A DNA stretch of 64,000 bases from Polyangium sp. y55x31 (GCF_029946505.1 NZ_JARZHG010000026.1:62001-126000); one strand, 5' to 3'; shown: positions 15,750-24,295, counted from the first letter of the stretch. Translations and numbers: made by a program. The notes: generated from the letters alone by a model not told the origin.

Positions 15750-15777
15750 GGGCGCGCCGTCGAAATGCGGCGCGCCC
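15750..15777 (+). other. Strong hairpin between precursor and enzyme genes (possible attenuator/processing site)
   Basis: GGGCGCGCCG at 15750-15759 pairs perfectly with CGGCGCGCCC at 15768-15777 around an 8-nt loop. There is no T-tract. It lies 36 nt after the precursor stop, where a partial terminator or RNA-stabilising hairpin would raise precursor expression over the enzymes. Confidence 0.5.
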
Positions 15778-15817
15778 GGCCCCGCGGGCCTCTGCGACCA
15801 ATGAAAGGAGGAGCGGC

Positions 15818-16918
15818 ATGCACACGAATGCGACGAGGGGCGGCGACCTCTCGGACCTCGCGATGCGAGGCGTGGACATCTTTCTCGATGGGTATGCGCG
15901 CGTCGACCAGCGCACGGGCGTGGTGCTTGCCGTCCACGCGGCCTGCGCCGAGGCGGGCGCGTGGATCGGAGCGGCGCTCGAGCTGAACGACATTCCCCTC
16001 GCGGCCTTCGGCTTCGCGCACCGCGACGACGCGCGATTCGAGGAGGACCTCACGCGGAGCCTCGCGCGCCTGCGCGCGGCGTCGAGCGTCGAGCGCACCA
16101 CGGTCATCGTCTGCGAGCTCTCGACGGTCTCGTTCAGCCGCGTGCTCCGCCGCGCGATCGCCGCGGACCGCGAGCGCGTGTCGGTGCATCGCCTCGTCAA
16201 CTGCACTTCCGATCTCTTCGAGCTCGGCTTCCAGGTCTCGGCCCTCGATCAACGCCGCATCAATGCCGAGGCGCTCCACAAGCTCGGCGGCGCGAGCCGC
16301 CTGCGGATCACGTCGAAGGGAGGCACCGATCTCGAAATCACGCTCGATCCCTTGCGTTATCGCTGGATGAGCAACCACGGCACGCCGGGTCCGGGCGAAA
16401 TTCTGGTCCTGCCCGCGGGCGAGGTGAACACATTTCCTGCGACCATCCGCGGTCGGCTCGTCGCCGACGGCGCATTCAACTACAATTTTCCCACCGAAAT
16501 CGACGCGCGCCTCGCCGAGAGCCCGGTCGTCATCGAGATCGAGGACGGCAAGATGGCGTCGTACCATTGCGACGATCCGAGGGTCCTTGCCCTGCTCGCG
16601 GAGGTCTTCGCCGACGTCGCGTCGCGCAACGTGGGCGAGCTCGGGTTCGGGACGAACGTCGGGATCACCCGGTTCATCCCGATGAACTCGCACCTCAACG
16701 AGCGCCATCCCGGCGTGCATATCGGGTTCGGCGAGCACGGCCAGCCCGGCCGCGTCGCATTCCAGGCTCTGCGGCACCTCGACCTCGTCTTCGACGACGC
16801 GCGTGTCCTCATCGACGGCCACGGCGTCTTCGATCGCGGCTCGCTCGTCCCGACGGACGCGCCGCATCCCTCGGACACGCACGGGGAGGACACGGAAGGC
16901 GTGCATGGAAAAGGTTAG
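15818..16918 (+). CDS. M29/COG2309-like (aminopeptidase T superfamily) metalloprotein
   Basis: The 366-residue product follows a very strong AAGGAGGAG. Its second half shows the COG2309/thermophilic aminopeptidase (M29) pattern. This includes a leucine/proline segment ending in EVNTFPATIRGRLVADGAF (~205-222), an IEIEDGKM strand, ELGFGTNVGI (~282), HIGFGEH (~301) and a final HLD (~320). The last two match the His and His-x-Asp metal ligands known in this fold, which also includes the dioxygenase NicX. The N-terminal half is more divergent. In this locus it could trim the modified peptide, or act as an unusual metal-dependent tailoring enzyme. It overlaps the radical SAM gene by 14 nt. Confidence 0.7.
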   Translation: MHTNATRGGDLSDLAMRGVDIFLDGYARVDQRTGVVLAVHAACAEAGAWIGAALELNDIPLAAFGFAHRDDARFEEDLTRSLARLRAASSVERTTVIVCELSTVSFSRVLRRAIAADRERVSVHRLVNCTSDLFELGFQVSALDQRRINAEALHKLGGASRLRITSKGGTDLEITLDPLRYRWMSNHGTPGPGEILVLPAGEVNTFPATIRGRLVADGAFNYNFPTEIDARLAESPVVIEIEDGKMASYHCDDPRVLALLAEVFADVASRNVGELGFGTNVGITRFIPMNSHLNERHPGVHIGFGEHGQPGRVAFQALRHLDLVFDDARVLIDGHGVFDRGSLVPTDAPHPSDTHGEDTEGVHGKG

Positions 16919-18242
16919 CCATTACCTCACGGTCAGCGAGCACGCGTATGCGCCTCCGGGAGGCGCCTCGTCGCGCCTCGTCCTGAGCGGGCGGACGGGC
17001 AAACTCCTTTATGTACCGGACGAGGTCGGTCGAGATCTGCATGCCGGGAAGGTCCCCGCGACGAACGAGGCCCTGCTCGGCGAGCTCTGCGCGGCGGAAA
17101 TCCTGGTGCCGGCCGAGCAGGACGAACTCGAAGCGCTCGTCGCGAGAAACCAGCGCGCCACGACCGACACGTCCACGGCGACGTTCACGCTGATCCCCTC
17201 GTCGTATTGCAACATGGGCTGCGATTATTGCGGGCAAACGCACCAGCGCGGCGGCCTTGGAGAAGAAGGCGAACGCGCGACCATCGCGCGGATCGTCGCC
17301 GCGATCGATCGCCCTGGCCTTCGGGGCATTCGCGTGACCTGGTTCGGCGCGGAGCCGATGACGGGATACAAGGCCATCCTGCGCATCAGCGACGCCGTCG
17401 TCCCCGCCGCCGACGTGCGCGCGATCGATTACGCCTCGTACATGGCGACGAACGGCACGCTCCTCTCCCTCGAGCGCCTGCGCGCCTTGCACACGCGCGC
17501 TCGATTGCGCTCGCTCGACGTGACGCTCGACGGTCCCGCCGCGACGCACGATCGCCACCGCCCGCTGCTGAATGGCCGCGCGAGCTTCCGCGCGATCACC
17601 GACATCATCCGCGCGGCGCTCGACGAACCCGCCCTCGCGGGCCTCGCGTGGCGGCTGCGGACGAACATCGACAACCGGAACGCGGAGTTCGTCGGGGCCT
17701 ACCTCGACGAAATGAAGCGCCTCGGCTTCGATCGCCCGAACGTGAGCTTCGACCTCCAGGCCGTGTACGCGTGGTCGAACGATGTCTCCGCGATCGAGCT
17801 GGAGAAAGAGCTGTTCGCGGACCTGAAGGTGTCGTGGATGGTGCAGATGCTCCGCCTCGGCCTTCGTTTTCCCGTGGTCCCGGCCAAACCGAGGCCCGTC
17901 ACGTGTGTCGCGATGCGGACGACGGACGAGGTCATCAGCAGCACGGGCTCCGTCTTCGCCTGCACCGAGCATCCGCTCGTGCCGCGACACGAACGAGAGG
18001 ACGCGCTCGGTCGTCTCGACATGCCGGCGACGCAGCCGCGAAGGCGCGGCTCGCTCGCCCTCTTCACGGAGCACGTGCGCGAAAAACGCTTCCCCTGCCA
18101 CCAGTGCGCCATTTTCGGGATCTGCGGCGGCGCCTGCCCAAAGCACTGGTACGAGGGGCACCCGGCTTGCCCCGATCACAAATACAACATGCAAGCGCGC
18201 CTCGATATCCACGCGCACCTCCAGGGCATGCGGATCCTCTGA
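16905..18242 (+). CDS. Radical SAM/SPASM peptide-modifying enzyme
   Basis: This 445-residue enzyme binds a [4Fe-4S] cluster through CNMGCDYC (Cys102, 106, 109; CxxxCxxC) and contains the downstream WFGAEP motif typical of radical SAM barrels. The C-terminal SPASM region supplies auxiliary-cluster cysteines at ~334, 353, 398, 401, 407, 411 and 420 (CHQCAIFGICGGACP). The first ~80 residues (LTVSEHAY, RTGKLLYVPDEV) resemble the N-terminal extension of RiPP maturases that contacts the leader peptide. The probable reaction is radical modification of the 62-mer: a thioether at its lone Cys, or a C-C or C-O link at Trp/Phe/Asn. The ATG at 16905 lies inside the preceding gene, so the two are translationally coupled. 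Confidence 0.85.
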   Translation: MEKVSHYLTVSEHAYAPPGGASSRLVLSGRTGKLLYVPDEVGRDLHAGKVPATNEALLGELCAAEILVPAEQDELEALVARNQRATTDTSTATFTLIPSSYCNMGCDYCGQTHQRGGLGEEGERATIARIVAAIDRPGLRGIRVTWFGAEPMTGYKAILRISDAVVPAADVRAIDYASYMATNGTLLSLERLRALHTRARLRSLDVTLDGPAATHDRHRPLLNGRASFRAITDIIRAALDEPALAGLAWRLRTNIDNRNAEFVGAYLDEMKRLGFDRPNVSFDLQAVYAWSNDVSAIELEKELFADLKVSWMVQMLRLGLRFPVVPAKPRPVTCVAMRTTDEVISSTGSVFACTEHPLVPRHEREDALGRLDMPATQPRRRGSLALFTEHVREKRFPCHQCAIFGICGGACPKHWYEGHPACPDHKYNMQARLDIHAHLQGMRIL

Positions 18243-18291
18243 CGCGTCCCCTTGCAGGCTGGAGTAAAACCTGCTTGGGAGCTGATCCACG

Positions 18292-19389
18292 ATGTCGACG
18301 TCCCAAGGGCCCAGCGAGCACGCGCGCCTCACCCTGGAGCTCGAGACCGCGCTCCTGCGCGAGTTGCGCTCGACGTACCAGGACCTGAACGCCACGTATT
18401 TCCGGCGCGCGCTGAAGATCCCGACGATCGAGCTCGGCGACGCCGAGCGCTACCTCGGTCGCTGGCACCGGGAGACGCGCTGCATCGAGATCGGCCGGCG
18501 CCTCGTGATCGATCGGCCCTGGGGGATCGTGGTCGAGGTGCTGAAGCACGAGATGGCGCATCAGTACGTGCACGAGGTGCTCGGTCAGACGAGCGAGCAG
18601 GCGCACGGGCCGGCCTTCCGCGGCGTGTGCCAGCGGCTCGGGATCGACGCGCACGCCTCGGGGCTGCCGGAGGCAAAAGACGCGGACCCGGGCGAGGCGC
18701 GTGTGCTCGAGCGGATCGCGAAGCTGCTCGCGCTCGCGGAGAGCGCGAACGTGAACGAGGCGCAAGCCGCGATGAACGCCGCGCAGCGCTTGATGCTGAA
18801 GTACAACATCGACAACGTCGCGGAGCGGACGGCGCAGGGCTACGGCTTCCGCCACCTCGGCAAGCCCACGGGCCGCGTGACCGAGGCCGAGCGGCGACTC
18901 GCGTCGATCCTCGGCAAGCACTTCTTCGTGGAGGTCATCTGGGTGCCGGTCTACCGGCCGCTCGAAGGCAAGCGCGGGAGCGTGCTGGAGATCTGCGGCT
19001 CACACGCGAACCTGGAGATGGCGAGCTACGTGTACGCGTTCCTCACGCGCACGGCCGAGCAGCTCTGGAACGCGCACAAGAAGGCGAAGGGGCTCGGCGG
19101 CAACCGCGATCGGCGCACGTTCGTGGCGGGCGTGATGGCGGGGTTCGACGAGAAGCTCGGGGCGCAACGCGAGGTCAACACGAGCGAGGGGCTCGTGTGG
19201 GTGAAGGACGCGGATCTCGGGCGGTACTACCGGCAGCGACATCCGCGCATCCAGCACGTGAAGTACGCAGGCGGGCCGCGCAGCGAGGCGCACGCCGAGG
19301 GGCGCGCGGCGGGCCGGCGCATCGTGCTGCACAAGCCGGTGGGACAGGGGCCGAGCGGAGGGATCCGGCTTCTGCCGGGGAAGTCGTAG
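18292..19389 (+). CDS. SprT-like zinc protein with DUF2786 domain
   Basis: The 365-residue product has two recognisable parts. Residues ~15-125 are SprT-like, with zinc motif HEMAHQY (~86-92) and a following HGPAF His. Residues ~140-185 (RIAKLLALAESANVNEAQAAM) match DUF2786, and the remainder resembles the helical/beta region usually found after it. SprT-like domains occur in DNA-protein crosslink proteases and in phage or mobile proteins, but this two-domain form has no assigned substrate. It starts 49 nt after the radical SAM gene on the same strand; the gap has no terminator, so read-through is possible, but a functional tie is not implied. Confidence 0.82.
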   Translation: MSTSQGPSEHARLTLELETALLRELRSTYQDLNATYFRRALKIPTIELGDAERYLGRWHRETRCIEIGRRLVIDRPWGIVVEVLKHEMAHQYVHEVLGQTSEQAHGPAFRGVCQRLGIDAHASGLPEAKDADPGEARVLERIAKLLALAESANVNEAQAAMNAAQRLMLKYNIDNVAERTAQGYGFRHLGKPTGRVTEAERRLASILGKHFFVEVIWVPVYRPLEGKRGSVLEICGSHANLEMASYVYAFLTRTAEQLWNAHKKAKGLGGNRDRRTFVAGVMAGFDEKLGAQREVNTSEGLVWVKDADLGRYYRQRHPRIQHVKYAGGPRSEAHAEGRAAGRRIVLHKPVGQGPSGGIRLLPGKS

Positions 19390-19393
19390 GCGA

Positions 19394-20398
19394 TCAGGAG
19401 CAGCAGAAGAAGTCGCGTCGCTCGACGAACCCGAGCGCCGCGAGATCCGTTCGGATCAAGTCACGCGCGCCGCGCGCGCCGACGGCCACGAGCACGAAGT
19501 GCCGCGATGGATCGAGGGACGCCGCAGGCACGATCGGCGCCCCGCGTGCGGTGCGGCCGATCTTCTTCGGATCGATGTCCACGAACGCCGCGGCCTTCGC
19601 GCCTTCGGCCGCGAGCGCGCGCGCGAGCTTGCGCCCCGTCGGACCCGCGCCCCACACCACGAGCCCACGCGAATCCCGCGTGAGGCGCGGCGCGAGGTAG
19701 TGCGCCTTCGCCTCGATGAATCGTACGATCGCGTAACGACCGTCGCGGAACGTCGCGCGGCCCGGGTGATGGCGCCATCGAAGGAGCGTTCGCTCCACCT
19801 TGGCGAGCCCGTAGCCCGCGGCGTGGAGCCGCAGCCAGAGGTCGTAGTCCTCGGGCCAGTGCACGTCGCGGAACGCGCCCACGGCCTCGAACGCCTCGCG
19901 CCGCAACATCACGGAGGGATGGCAGAGCGGTGCCTCGACGAAGATCTCGCGGTCGTGATCCTCGGGCGTGACGATCGCGTTTTGCCACGCCACGTACCGC
20001 GCGAGCCCCTCGCCGACCGCCTCATCGGGGAAGGGCTCGACGCGTGTCCCCACGACGCCGAGCCGGTCGTCCTTGCGAAGCGCGTCGACCTGTAGCCTCA
20101 GCCGCTCTGGCAGCGAGACGTCGTCCGCGTCCATGCGCGCGAGGAAGGGCGCGCGAGAGGCCGCATGCGCGCAGGCGAGCGCACGCGCGATGCCCACGCC
20201 GCCCGTGTGAAGCGGCACGACGCGCGGATCTTTCGCCGCGAGGCGCGAAGCGATCGCCGGGCCACCATCGGTCGAGCCGTCATCGACGGCGAGGACCTCG
20301 ATCGGCACTTCACGCTCGGCGAGGATGCCCGCGAGCGCCTCTTCCAGCGTGCTCTCCGCGTTTCGATAGGGGATCAGGACGGAGACGAGCGGCGACAC
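19394..20398 (-). CDS. GT2 glycosyltransferase with C-terminal Rossmann-like domain
   Basis: The 334-residue product starts with VSVLIPYRNAESTLEEAL, the standard GT-A opening. It contains the DDG (~37-39), the DXD as RMDADDVS (~90) and an EDYDLWLR acceptor-loop motif (~178). From ~245 onwards the sequence GLVVWGAGPTGRKLARAL starts a second, Rossmann-like domain that runs to the end (VALVAVGARGARD). Fusions of a GT2 to a nucleotide-fold tail are less common than single-domain GT2 enzymes. Sugar transfer to a polysaccharide or lipid is likely; donor unknown. The start is a GTG at 20398, 12 nt from the upstream STAS-like gene. It converges with the SprT-like gene, with 4 nt between the stops. 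Confidence 0.82.
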   Translation of the reverse strand: MSPLVSVLIPYRNAESTLEEALAGILAEREVPIEVLAVDDGSTDGGPAIASRLAAKDPRVVPLHTGGVGIARALACAHAASRAPFLARMDADDVSLPERLRLQVDALRKDDRLGVVGTRVEPFPDEAVGEGLARYVAWQNAIVTPEDHDREIFVEAPLCHPSVMLRREAFEAVGAFRDVHWPEDYDLWLRLHAAGYGLAKVERTLLRWRHHPGRATFRDGRYAIVRFIEAKAHYLAPRLTRDSRGLVVWGAGPTGRKLARALAAEGAKAAAFVDIDPKKIGRTARGAPIVPAASLDPSRHFVLVAVGARGARDLIRTDLAALGFVERRDFFCCS

Positions 20399-20410
20399 GG
20401 AAGGGCAGAG

Positions 20411-20809
20411 CTATGGCAGCCTGCGGCTCTTCCGCAACGACTCGCTGTTCACGAGCCACTCGCGCGCTTCTTGCTCGTCCGTGAAGCGGCGGATGAACTT
20501 GTCCGCGCCCGTCTCGCGGGCGAGGCGGCTCATGTGGAGCGCGAGCACCTCGCTCTCGAGCACGCTCGCCATGCGCCGCACGCCCATGGTCTTCGCGAAC
20601 TCCTGCACCTCGCGGACCACCTCGACCACGTCGGGTGATGCGGGCCGGAACTTCCGCATGTCGGCGAAGACCTTGAGCTCGGAGCCGGTCAGCGTCACGG
20701 CCGAGCGGCGCAGCTCCGCGACGAACTGCTTCATCTCGTCGAGCTGCACGAGCCCTTCGAGCGAGAACTCGATCTGCGAGTTCAGCTTGTCGAGCTTGAT
20801 CTGGAACAT
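20411..20809 (-). CDS. STAS/SpoIIAA-like small protein
   Basis: The product from the ATG at 20809 (GGAG 8 nt upstream) is 132 residues. It shows alternating strands and helices: MFQIKLDKLNSQIEFSLEG, then LTGSELKVFADMRKF and a C-terminal helix FTDEQEAREWL. This pattern is seen in SpoIIAA-like/STAS proteins that have lost the phosphorylatable serine context. No catalytic residues are apparent. It probably acts as a regulatory binding partner. It lies between the lipoprotein and the glycosyltransferase on the same strand with short gaps (82 and 12 nt). Confidence 0.6.
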   Translation of the reverse strand: MFQIKLDKLNSQIEFSLEGLVQLDEMKQFVAELRRSAVTLTGSELKVFADMRKFRPASPDVVEVVREVQEFAKTMGVRRMASVLESEVLALHMSRLARETGADKFIRRFTDEQEAREWLVNSESLRKSRRLP

Positions 20810-20891
20810 GCACGGAGCTCCGGGAGCGAGCGCGACCATACCACGCCCCCGTGCCCGCCCGGAACGTGCGCTGTGCACGCTCCGGCGCGGC

Positions 20892-21608
20892 TCACTTCTT
20901 GAACTTGCTCAGGTGCGTGATGTACCAGCGGCCCTGCCAGGAAATGAGCACGCGCACCTCGAGCGACTCCGTCTTCTCGCCGATCCGGTAGCGGAGCTTT
21001 CCGCGGAAGGTCCGGTAGTAGCCGATCTTGTTGCCCTCGTCGCCGGGCGGCACCCACTTCGGCGTGGAGCCGAGCTCGAAGCCCTCGAACGTCGCGCCCT
21101 CCCAGGACTTGCGCTTCTTGTGCAAGGCGTGGATGTCGCGCGCGTAGGTCCGGTGGAGCTGCTCCCAGTACTTGTCGGGGCCCTTCACGTCCTTCAGCGG
21201 GATGAAGGGCTCCTTCGGGAACCAGAACGACTCGCCGCGCGCCGGATCGTCCGACGTGATCGCGTCGAAGAGCGCAGCCGCGCGCTTTTGCAGCTCCTCG
21301 CTGTCCTTCGGCGGCAGCACCTTGTTGTCCGCCACGTAAGGCACCGCGGCCTCGGCCGCGTCGCTGCCCGCGTCCGAGACCTCGGCCGTCGCCGCGTCGC
21401 CAGCCGACGCATCCGCGGGCGGCGCCTCCGCGTCCGCCGCGCCGCCGTCTGCAACCGGAGCCGCAGGGGCGGGCGGCGGCGCCGCCGTGACGCTCGCCGT
21501 GGATGCCGCGAGTTCTCTCTTGGGAGGCTCCGAGGGCGCCTGCGCGCTCGTGCATGCGGTGAGCACGACGAGCGCGAAGGCTCGAGGGAGCCGGAGGCCG
21601 TGGCGCAG
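20892..21608 (-). CDS. Lipoprotein of unknown function (start codon unclear)
   Basis: The body has a lipobox (ALVVLTAC), an Ala/Asp-rich linker and a ~130-residue C-terminal domain starting near KDSEELQKRA. That domain is NTF2-like in pattern (KLRYRIGEKTESLEVRVLISWQGRWYITHLSKF). No ATG, GTG or TTG lies between the OmpA stop and the leader peptide; the only usable codon near the leader is a CTG at 21606-21608, giving 238 residues. The nearest conventional start (ATG at 21758) would put ~50 unrelated residues before the signal peptide and would overlap the OmpA gene by 145 nt. I therefore use the CTG, with low confidence in the exact start but good confidence in the gene. Confidence 0.7.
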   Translation of the reverse strand: MRHGLRLPRAFALVVLTACTSAQAPSEPPKRELAASTASVTAAPPPAPAAPVADGGAADAEAPPADASAGDAATAEVSDAGSDAAEAAVPYVADNKVLPPKDSEELQKRAAALFDAITSDDPARGESFWFPKEPFIPLKDVKGPDKYWEQLHRTYARDIHALHKKRKSWEGATFEGFELGSTPKWVPPGDEGNKIGYYRTFRGKLRYRIGEKTESLEVRVLISWQGRWYITHLSKFKK

Positions 21609-21613
21609 GATGG

Positions 21614-24295
21614 TTACTTGTCCTTTTCGAGGATGATGAGCTGGACGCGGCGGTTCTTCGCGCGCTGCGCGGCCGTCACGTTGGGCCCGAGCGGTTTGTC
21701 CTGACCGTAGCCCTTCGCCACGAGGCGCGAGGCGTCGACGCCCGCCGAGATGAGCCACGTGCGCACGGCCTGGGCGCGCTGCTCGCTGAGCGTCTGGTTG
21801 CGCTCGCGCGTGCCCGTGATGTCCGTGTGGCCCTGGATCTCGACCTTGCGGATCTTCGGGTTCTGCTGAAGGACGTCCGCGATCTCCTCGAGCAGCGTGT
21901 TCGAGTCGCCGAGGATCTTCGCCGAGTCGCTCTCGAAGTGCACCTGCCGCGAGATCTTGATCTCGTTGCCCTGCACCTTGACGCTCGCGGCCCGCGCCGC
22001 CGGGCGCTTGTTCATCGCGAGCGAGACCTTCGCCTCGTCGTTCAGGCGCACGTCCGCGTCGCTCACGTGGTTCATGAAGCCCGAGGCCTCGGCACGGATC
22101 TTCGTCGCGCCGAGCGGCAGATCGCGGAACGAGACCACGCCCTTGCCGTCGGCCGTCGCCGTGCGCTCCTTGCCCGTCGCGTCGACGATCCGCACGACCG
22201 CCGCGGGGATCGGATCGCCCGTCTCGGCGTCACGCACGACCGCCGAGATCGCGCCGATCTTCGGCAGCGCTTCGAGCGCGCAGTCGACGTCCACGATCGA
22301 CGGACCTTGTTGCGGCGGCGGCGTCGCGGGCGCCGGCGCCGGGGGCTGCGGCTGCGCCGCGCCGGGCTGACCGAACGGCGCCGGAGGCGCACCGAACTGG
22401 CCCTGCGCGCCGAACTGACCCGGCGCGCCGAACTGGACCTGCCCACCGAACTGTCCCTGCGCGCCGAGCTGGCCCGCCGGCGGTTCTGCGGGCTGCGCCG
22501 GTTGCGCCGGCTGCTCGGCCTTCGGGAGCGTGGGCGGCGGCGGCGCGACCACCGTCGCCTGGCACGTGGTCGGCTTGTAGCCCGTCGCGCGCACCGAGAA
22601 CGTGTACGTCCCGGGCTCGAGGTGACGCGTGAGGAACGTGCCGCCGGCGCTCGTCGCGAACGGCGGATCCTGGCTCCCTTCGATGGAGACGATCGCGTCG
22701 GGGATCACGGCCTCGGGCTTGTTCGTCTCGTGCACCGTGCCGCGGACGAACGACTGCGGCGCCGGCAGGATCACGGGCTCCGGCGGAGGCGGCGGAGGCG
22801 GCGGAGGCGGCGGAGGCGGCGGAGGCGGCGGCTCCTTCGTGTCGTACGCGTACGCGATCCCGAGGTAGACGGTCCACGGCGCTTGCGGCGCGACCTCCTC
22901 GATGAACACCGAGGTCGCCGAGAGGCCGATGTCCACGGCCGCGTGCGCCGACAGACCGCGGAACGCCTTGCTGAACGGCGTCACGCGCGTGCCGATCGTG
23001 AGGCGCGAGGGCAACGCCCCGTAGCCGGGGCCGCCTGCGGCCTGCGGATCATCCGCGCTGAAATCGGCGAGCCCGAGGCAGACGTCGCCGCGCGAGACGC
23101 GGCCCGTATGACACTCGTAGCCTTGCCGGTTCACCGGGATGTCGACCGTGTACTCGACGTACGGCTGCGCGAAGCGGAAGGGCAGCTCGACGCCGATCCA
23201 CGGCGTGAAGAAGTCGACGCGGTTGATGCCGAGGCCGAAGCGCTCGATGCGCGAGATCGGCTGCCGGTTGCGGCCGTCGCGGTACTCGAGCGCGCGCCCC
23301 TCTTCCACCTCGCGCACGAGCTGGCCGGAGTTGTCGACCTTGTAGCCGAGGTTCACGTTGACGCGCAGCGGGAAGCCTTGCCCGCCGGGCTTGCGGAAGT
23401 CGGCGCTCGCGAGGGCGCGGAAGAACGCGCTCGTGCCCGCGCCCAAGACGCCCACGCTGCCCGTGCCGTTCAGCAAGAAGACCTGCGCCTCGGCGCCGAA
23501 CGAGAAGTACGTCCCGACGCGCGACGGCGTGAACGCCTTCACGCCGAAGTTCGTGTCGCCGAGGACCTGCAGGAGCTGCGGCTTGCCTTGATCGTTCGAG
23601 TTCGCGTACGTGCGGATCGCCGCGAACGCTTCGAGGAACGAGAACGGCGTCGCGCTGAGCGCGAAGAACGCGCCGACGTGGCTCGCCGAATCCGGGAGGT
23701 TGTCGCGCGTGCAGGTGATCCGCTGCCCGGCCGCCGTCGACAGATCCGGATCGCAGAGAAAGTTGGAGGTCGAAAAGAAGTCGCTGAGGAACGAGACGCG
23801 GAACGTCCCGGCCGCGCCCGAGCCGGCGTACGAGGTGCGCAGAAGGCCGGTCGAGCCGAACGTGTTCGGCTGCTCGATCAGCGTGCGCGCGCGCTCTTCG
23901 AGCTCGTCGACCTTCGGGGGCTCGGCGGGCGCTTCGCCGGCGGGCGGCAGCTCCTGCGTCATCGGGCCCTGGCCGGCGGGCGGCGGGGGCTGTCCTCCCG
24001 GCGGCTGGAACTGCCCCGGTTGCGGCTGAAACTGCCCCGGCGGCTGGAACTGCCCCGGTTGTGGCTGGAACTGTCCCGGCGGCGGCTGGAACTGTCCCGG
24101 CGCGGGCTGGAACTGCCCCGGAGGCGGCTGGAACTGCCCTGGTTGCGGCTGGAACTGCCCCGGCGGCGGCTGCGGGCCGAACGGTTGCTGCGCCTCGGCG
24201 TCCGCGGTGACCAGGAGGCAAAAGGCCATGGGAAGCGCGGTGAGCGCGACGAGCCGCCGCGGCTCGGCAAAGGAGGCGTTCTCAAGCGTACGCAT
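21614..24295 (-). CDS. Repeat-rich outer-membrane OmpA-family protein
   Basis: The 893-residue product has a signal peptide ending near AEA-QQ. It continues with eight near-identical GQFQPxP repeats (~45-100) and a large beta-rich, presumably barrel, region (~160-520). A run of about 20 prolines, carboxypeptidase-regulatory-like modules (TFLTRHLEPGTYTFSV; PIPAAVVRIVDATGKE), a second Gln/Gly repeat block and a C-terminal OmpA peptidoglycan-binding domain follow. That domain shows VEIQGHTDITGTRERN and LSEQRAQAVRTWL. It probably anchors the outer membrane to the cell wall and exposes adhesive or structural modules. It is the first gene of the minus-strand group and is divergent from the NtrC-type regulator. 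Confidence 0.85.
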   Translation of the reverse strand: MRTLENASFAEPRRLVALTALPMAFCLLVTADAEAQQPFGPQPPPGQFQPQPGQFQPPPGQFQPAPGQFQPPPGQFQPQPGQFQPPGQFQPQPGQFQPPGGQPPPPAGQGPMTQELPPAGEAPAEPPKVDELEERARTLIEQPNTFGSTGLLRTSYAGSGAAGTFRVSFLSDFFSTSNFLCDPDLSTAAGQRITCTRDNLPDSASHVGAFFALSATPFSFLEAFAAIRTYANSNDQGKPQLLQVLGDTNFGVKAFTPSRVGTYFSFGAEAQVFLLNGTGSVGVLGAGTSAFFRALASADFRKPGGQGFPLRVNVNLGYKVDNSGQLVREVEEGRALEYRDGRNRQPISRIERFGLGINRVDFFTPWIGVELPFRFAQPYVEYTVDIPVNRQGYECHTGRVSRGDVCLGLADFSADDPQAAGGPGYGALPSRLTIGTRVTPFSKAFRGLSAHAAVDIGLSATSVFIEEVAPQAPWTVYLGIAYAYDTKEPPPPPPPPPPPPPPPPPEPVILPAPQSFVRGTVHETNKPEAVIPDAIVSIEGSQDPPFATSAGGTFLTRHLEPGTYTFSVRATGYKPTTCQATVVAPPPPTLPKAEQPAQPAQPAEPPAGQLGAQGQFGGQVQFGAPGQFGAQGQFGAPPAPFGQPGAAQPQPPAPAPATPPPQQGPSIVDVDCALEALPKIGAISAVVRDAETGDPIPAAVVRIVDATGKERTATADGKGVVSFRDLPLGATKIRAEASGFMNHVSDADVRLNDEAKVSLAMNKRPAARAASVKVQGNEIKISRQVHFESDSAKILGDSNTLLEEIADVLQQNPKIRKVEIQGHTDITGTRERNQTLSEQRAQAVRTWLISAGVDASRLVAKGYGQDKPLGPNVTAAQRAKNRRVQLIILEKDK
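22782..22831. repeat. Trinucleotide-biased tandem repeat encoding poly-proline
   Basis: Tandem 9-bp GGCGGAGGC-type units (about 5-6 copies) on the plus strand encode a proline run on the minus strand within the OmpA-family gene. Such runs are prone to slippage and can vary in length between strains. Confidence 0.8.
24000..24170. repeat. About eight 21-bp tandem repeats encoding GQFQPxP
   Basis: Units like CGGCGGCTGGAACTGCCC recur about eight times, with minor substitutions and some copies lacking one codon. They encode the N-terminal GQFQPQP/GQFQPPP repeat of the OmpA-family protein. Confidence 0.85.

Noticed and set aside
15062-16906. 614-residue minus-strand open frame over the RiPP-like locus
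   Set aside because: It overlaps the strong ribosome-binding sites and conserved motifs of the plus-strand genes and has no domain signature.
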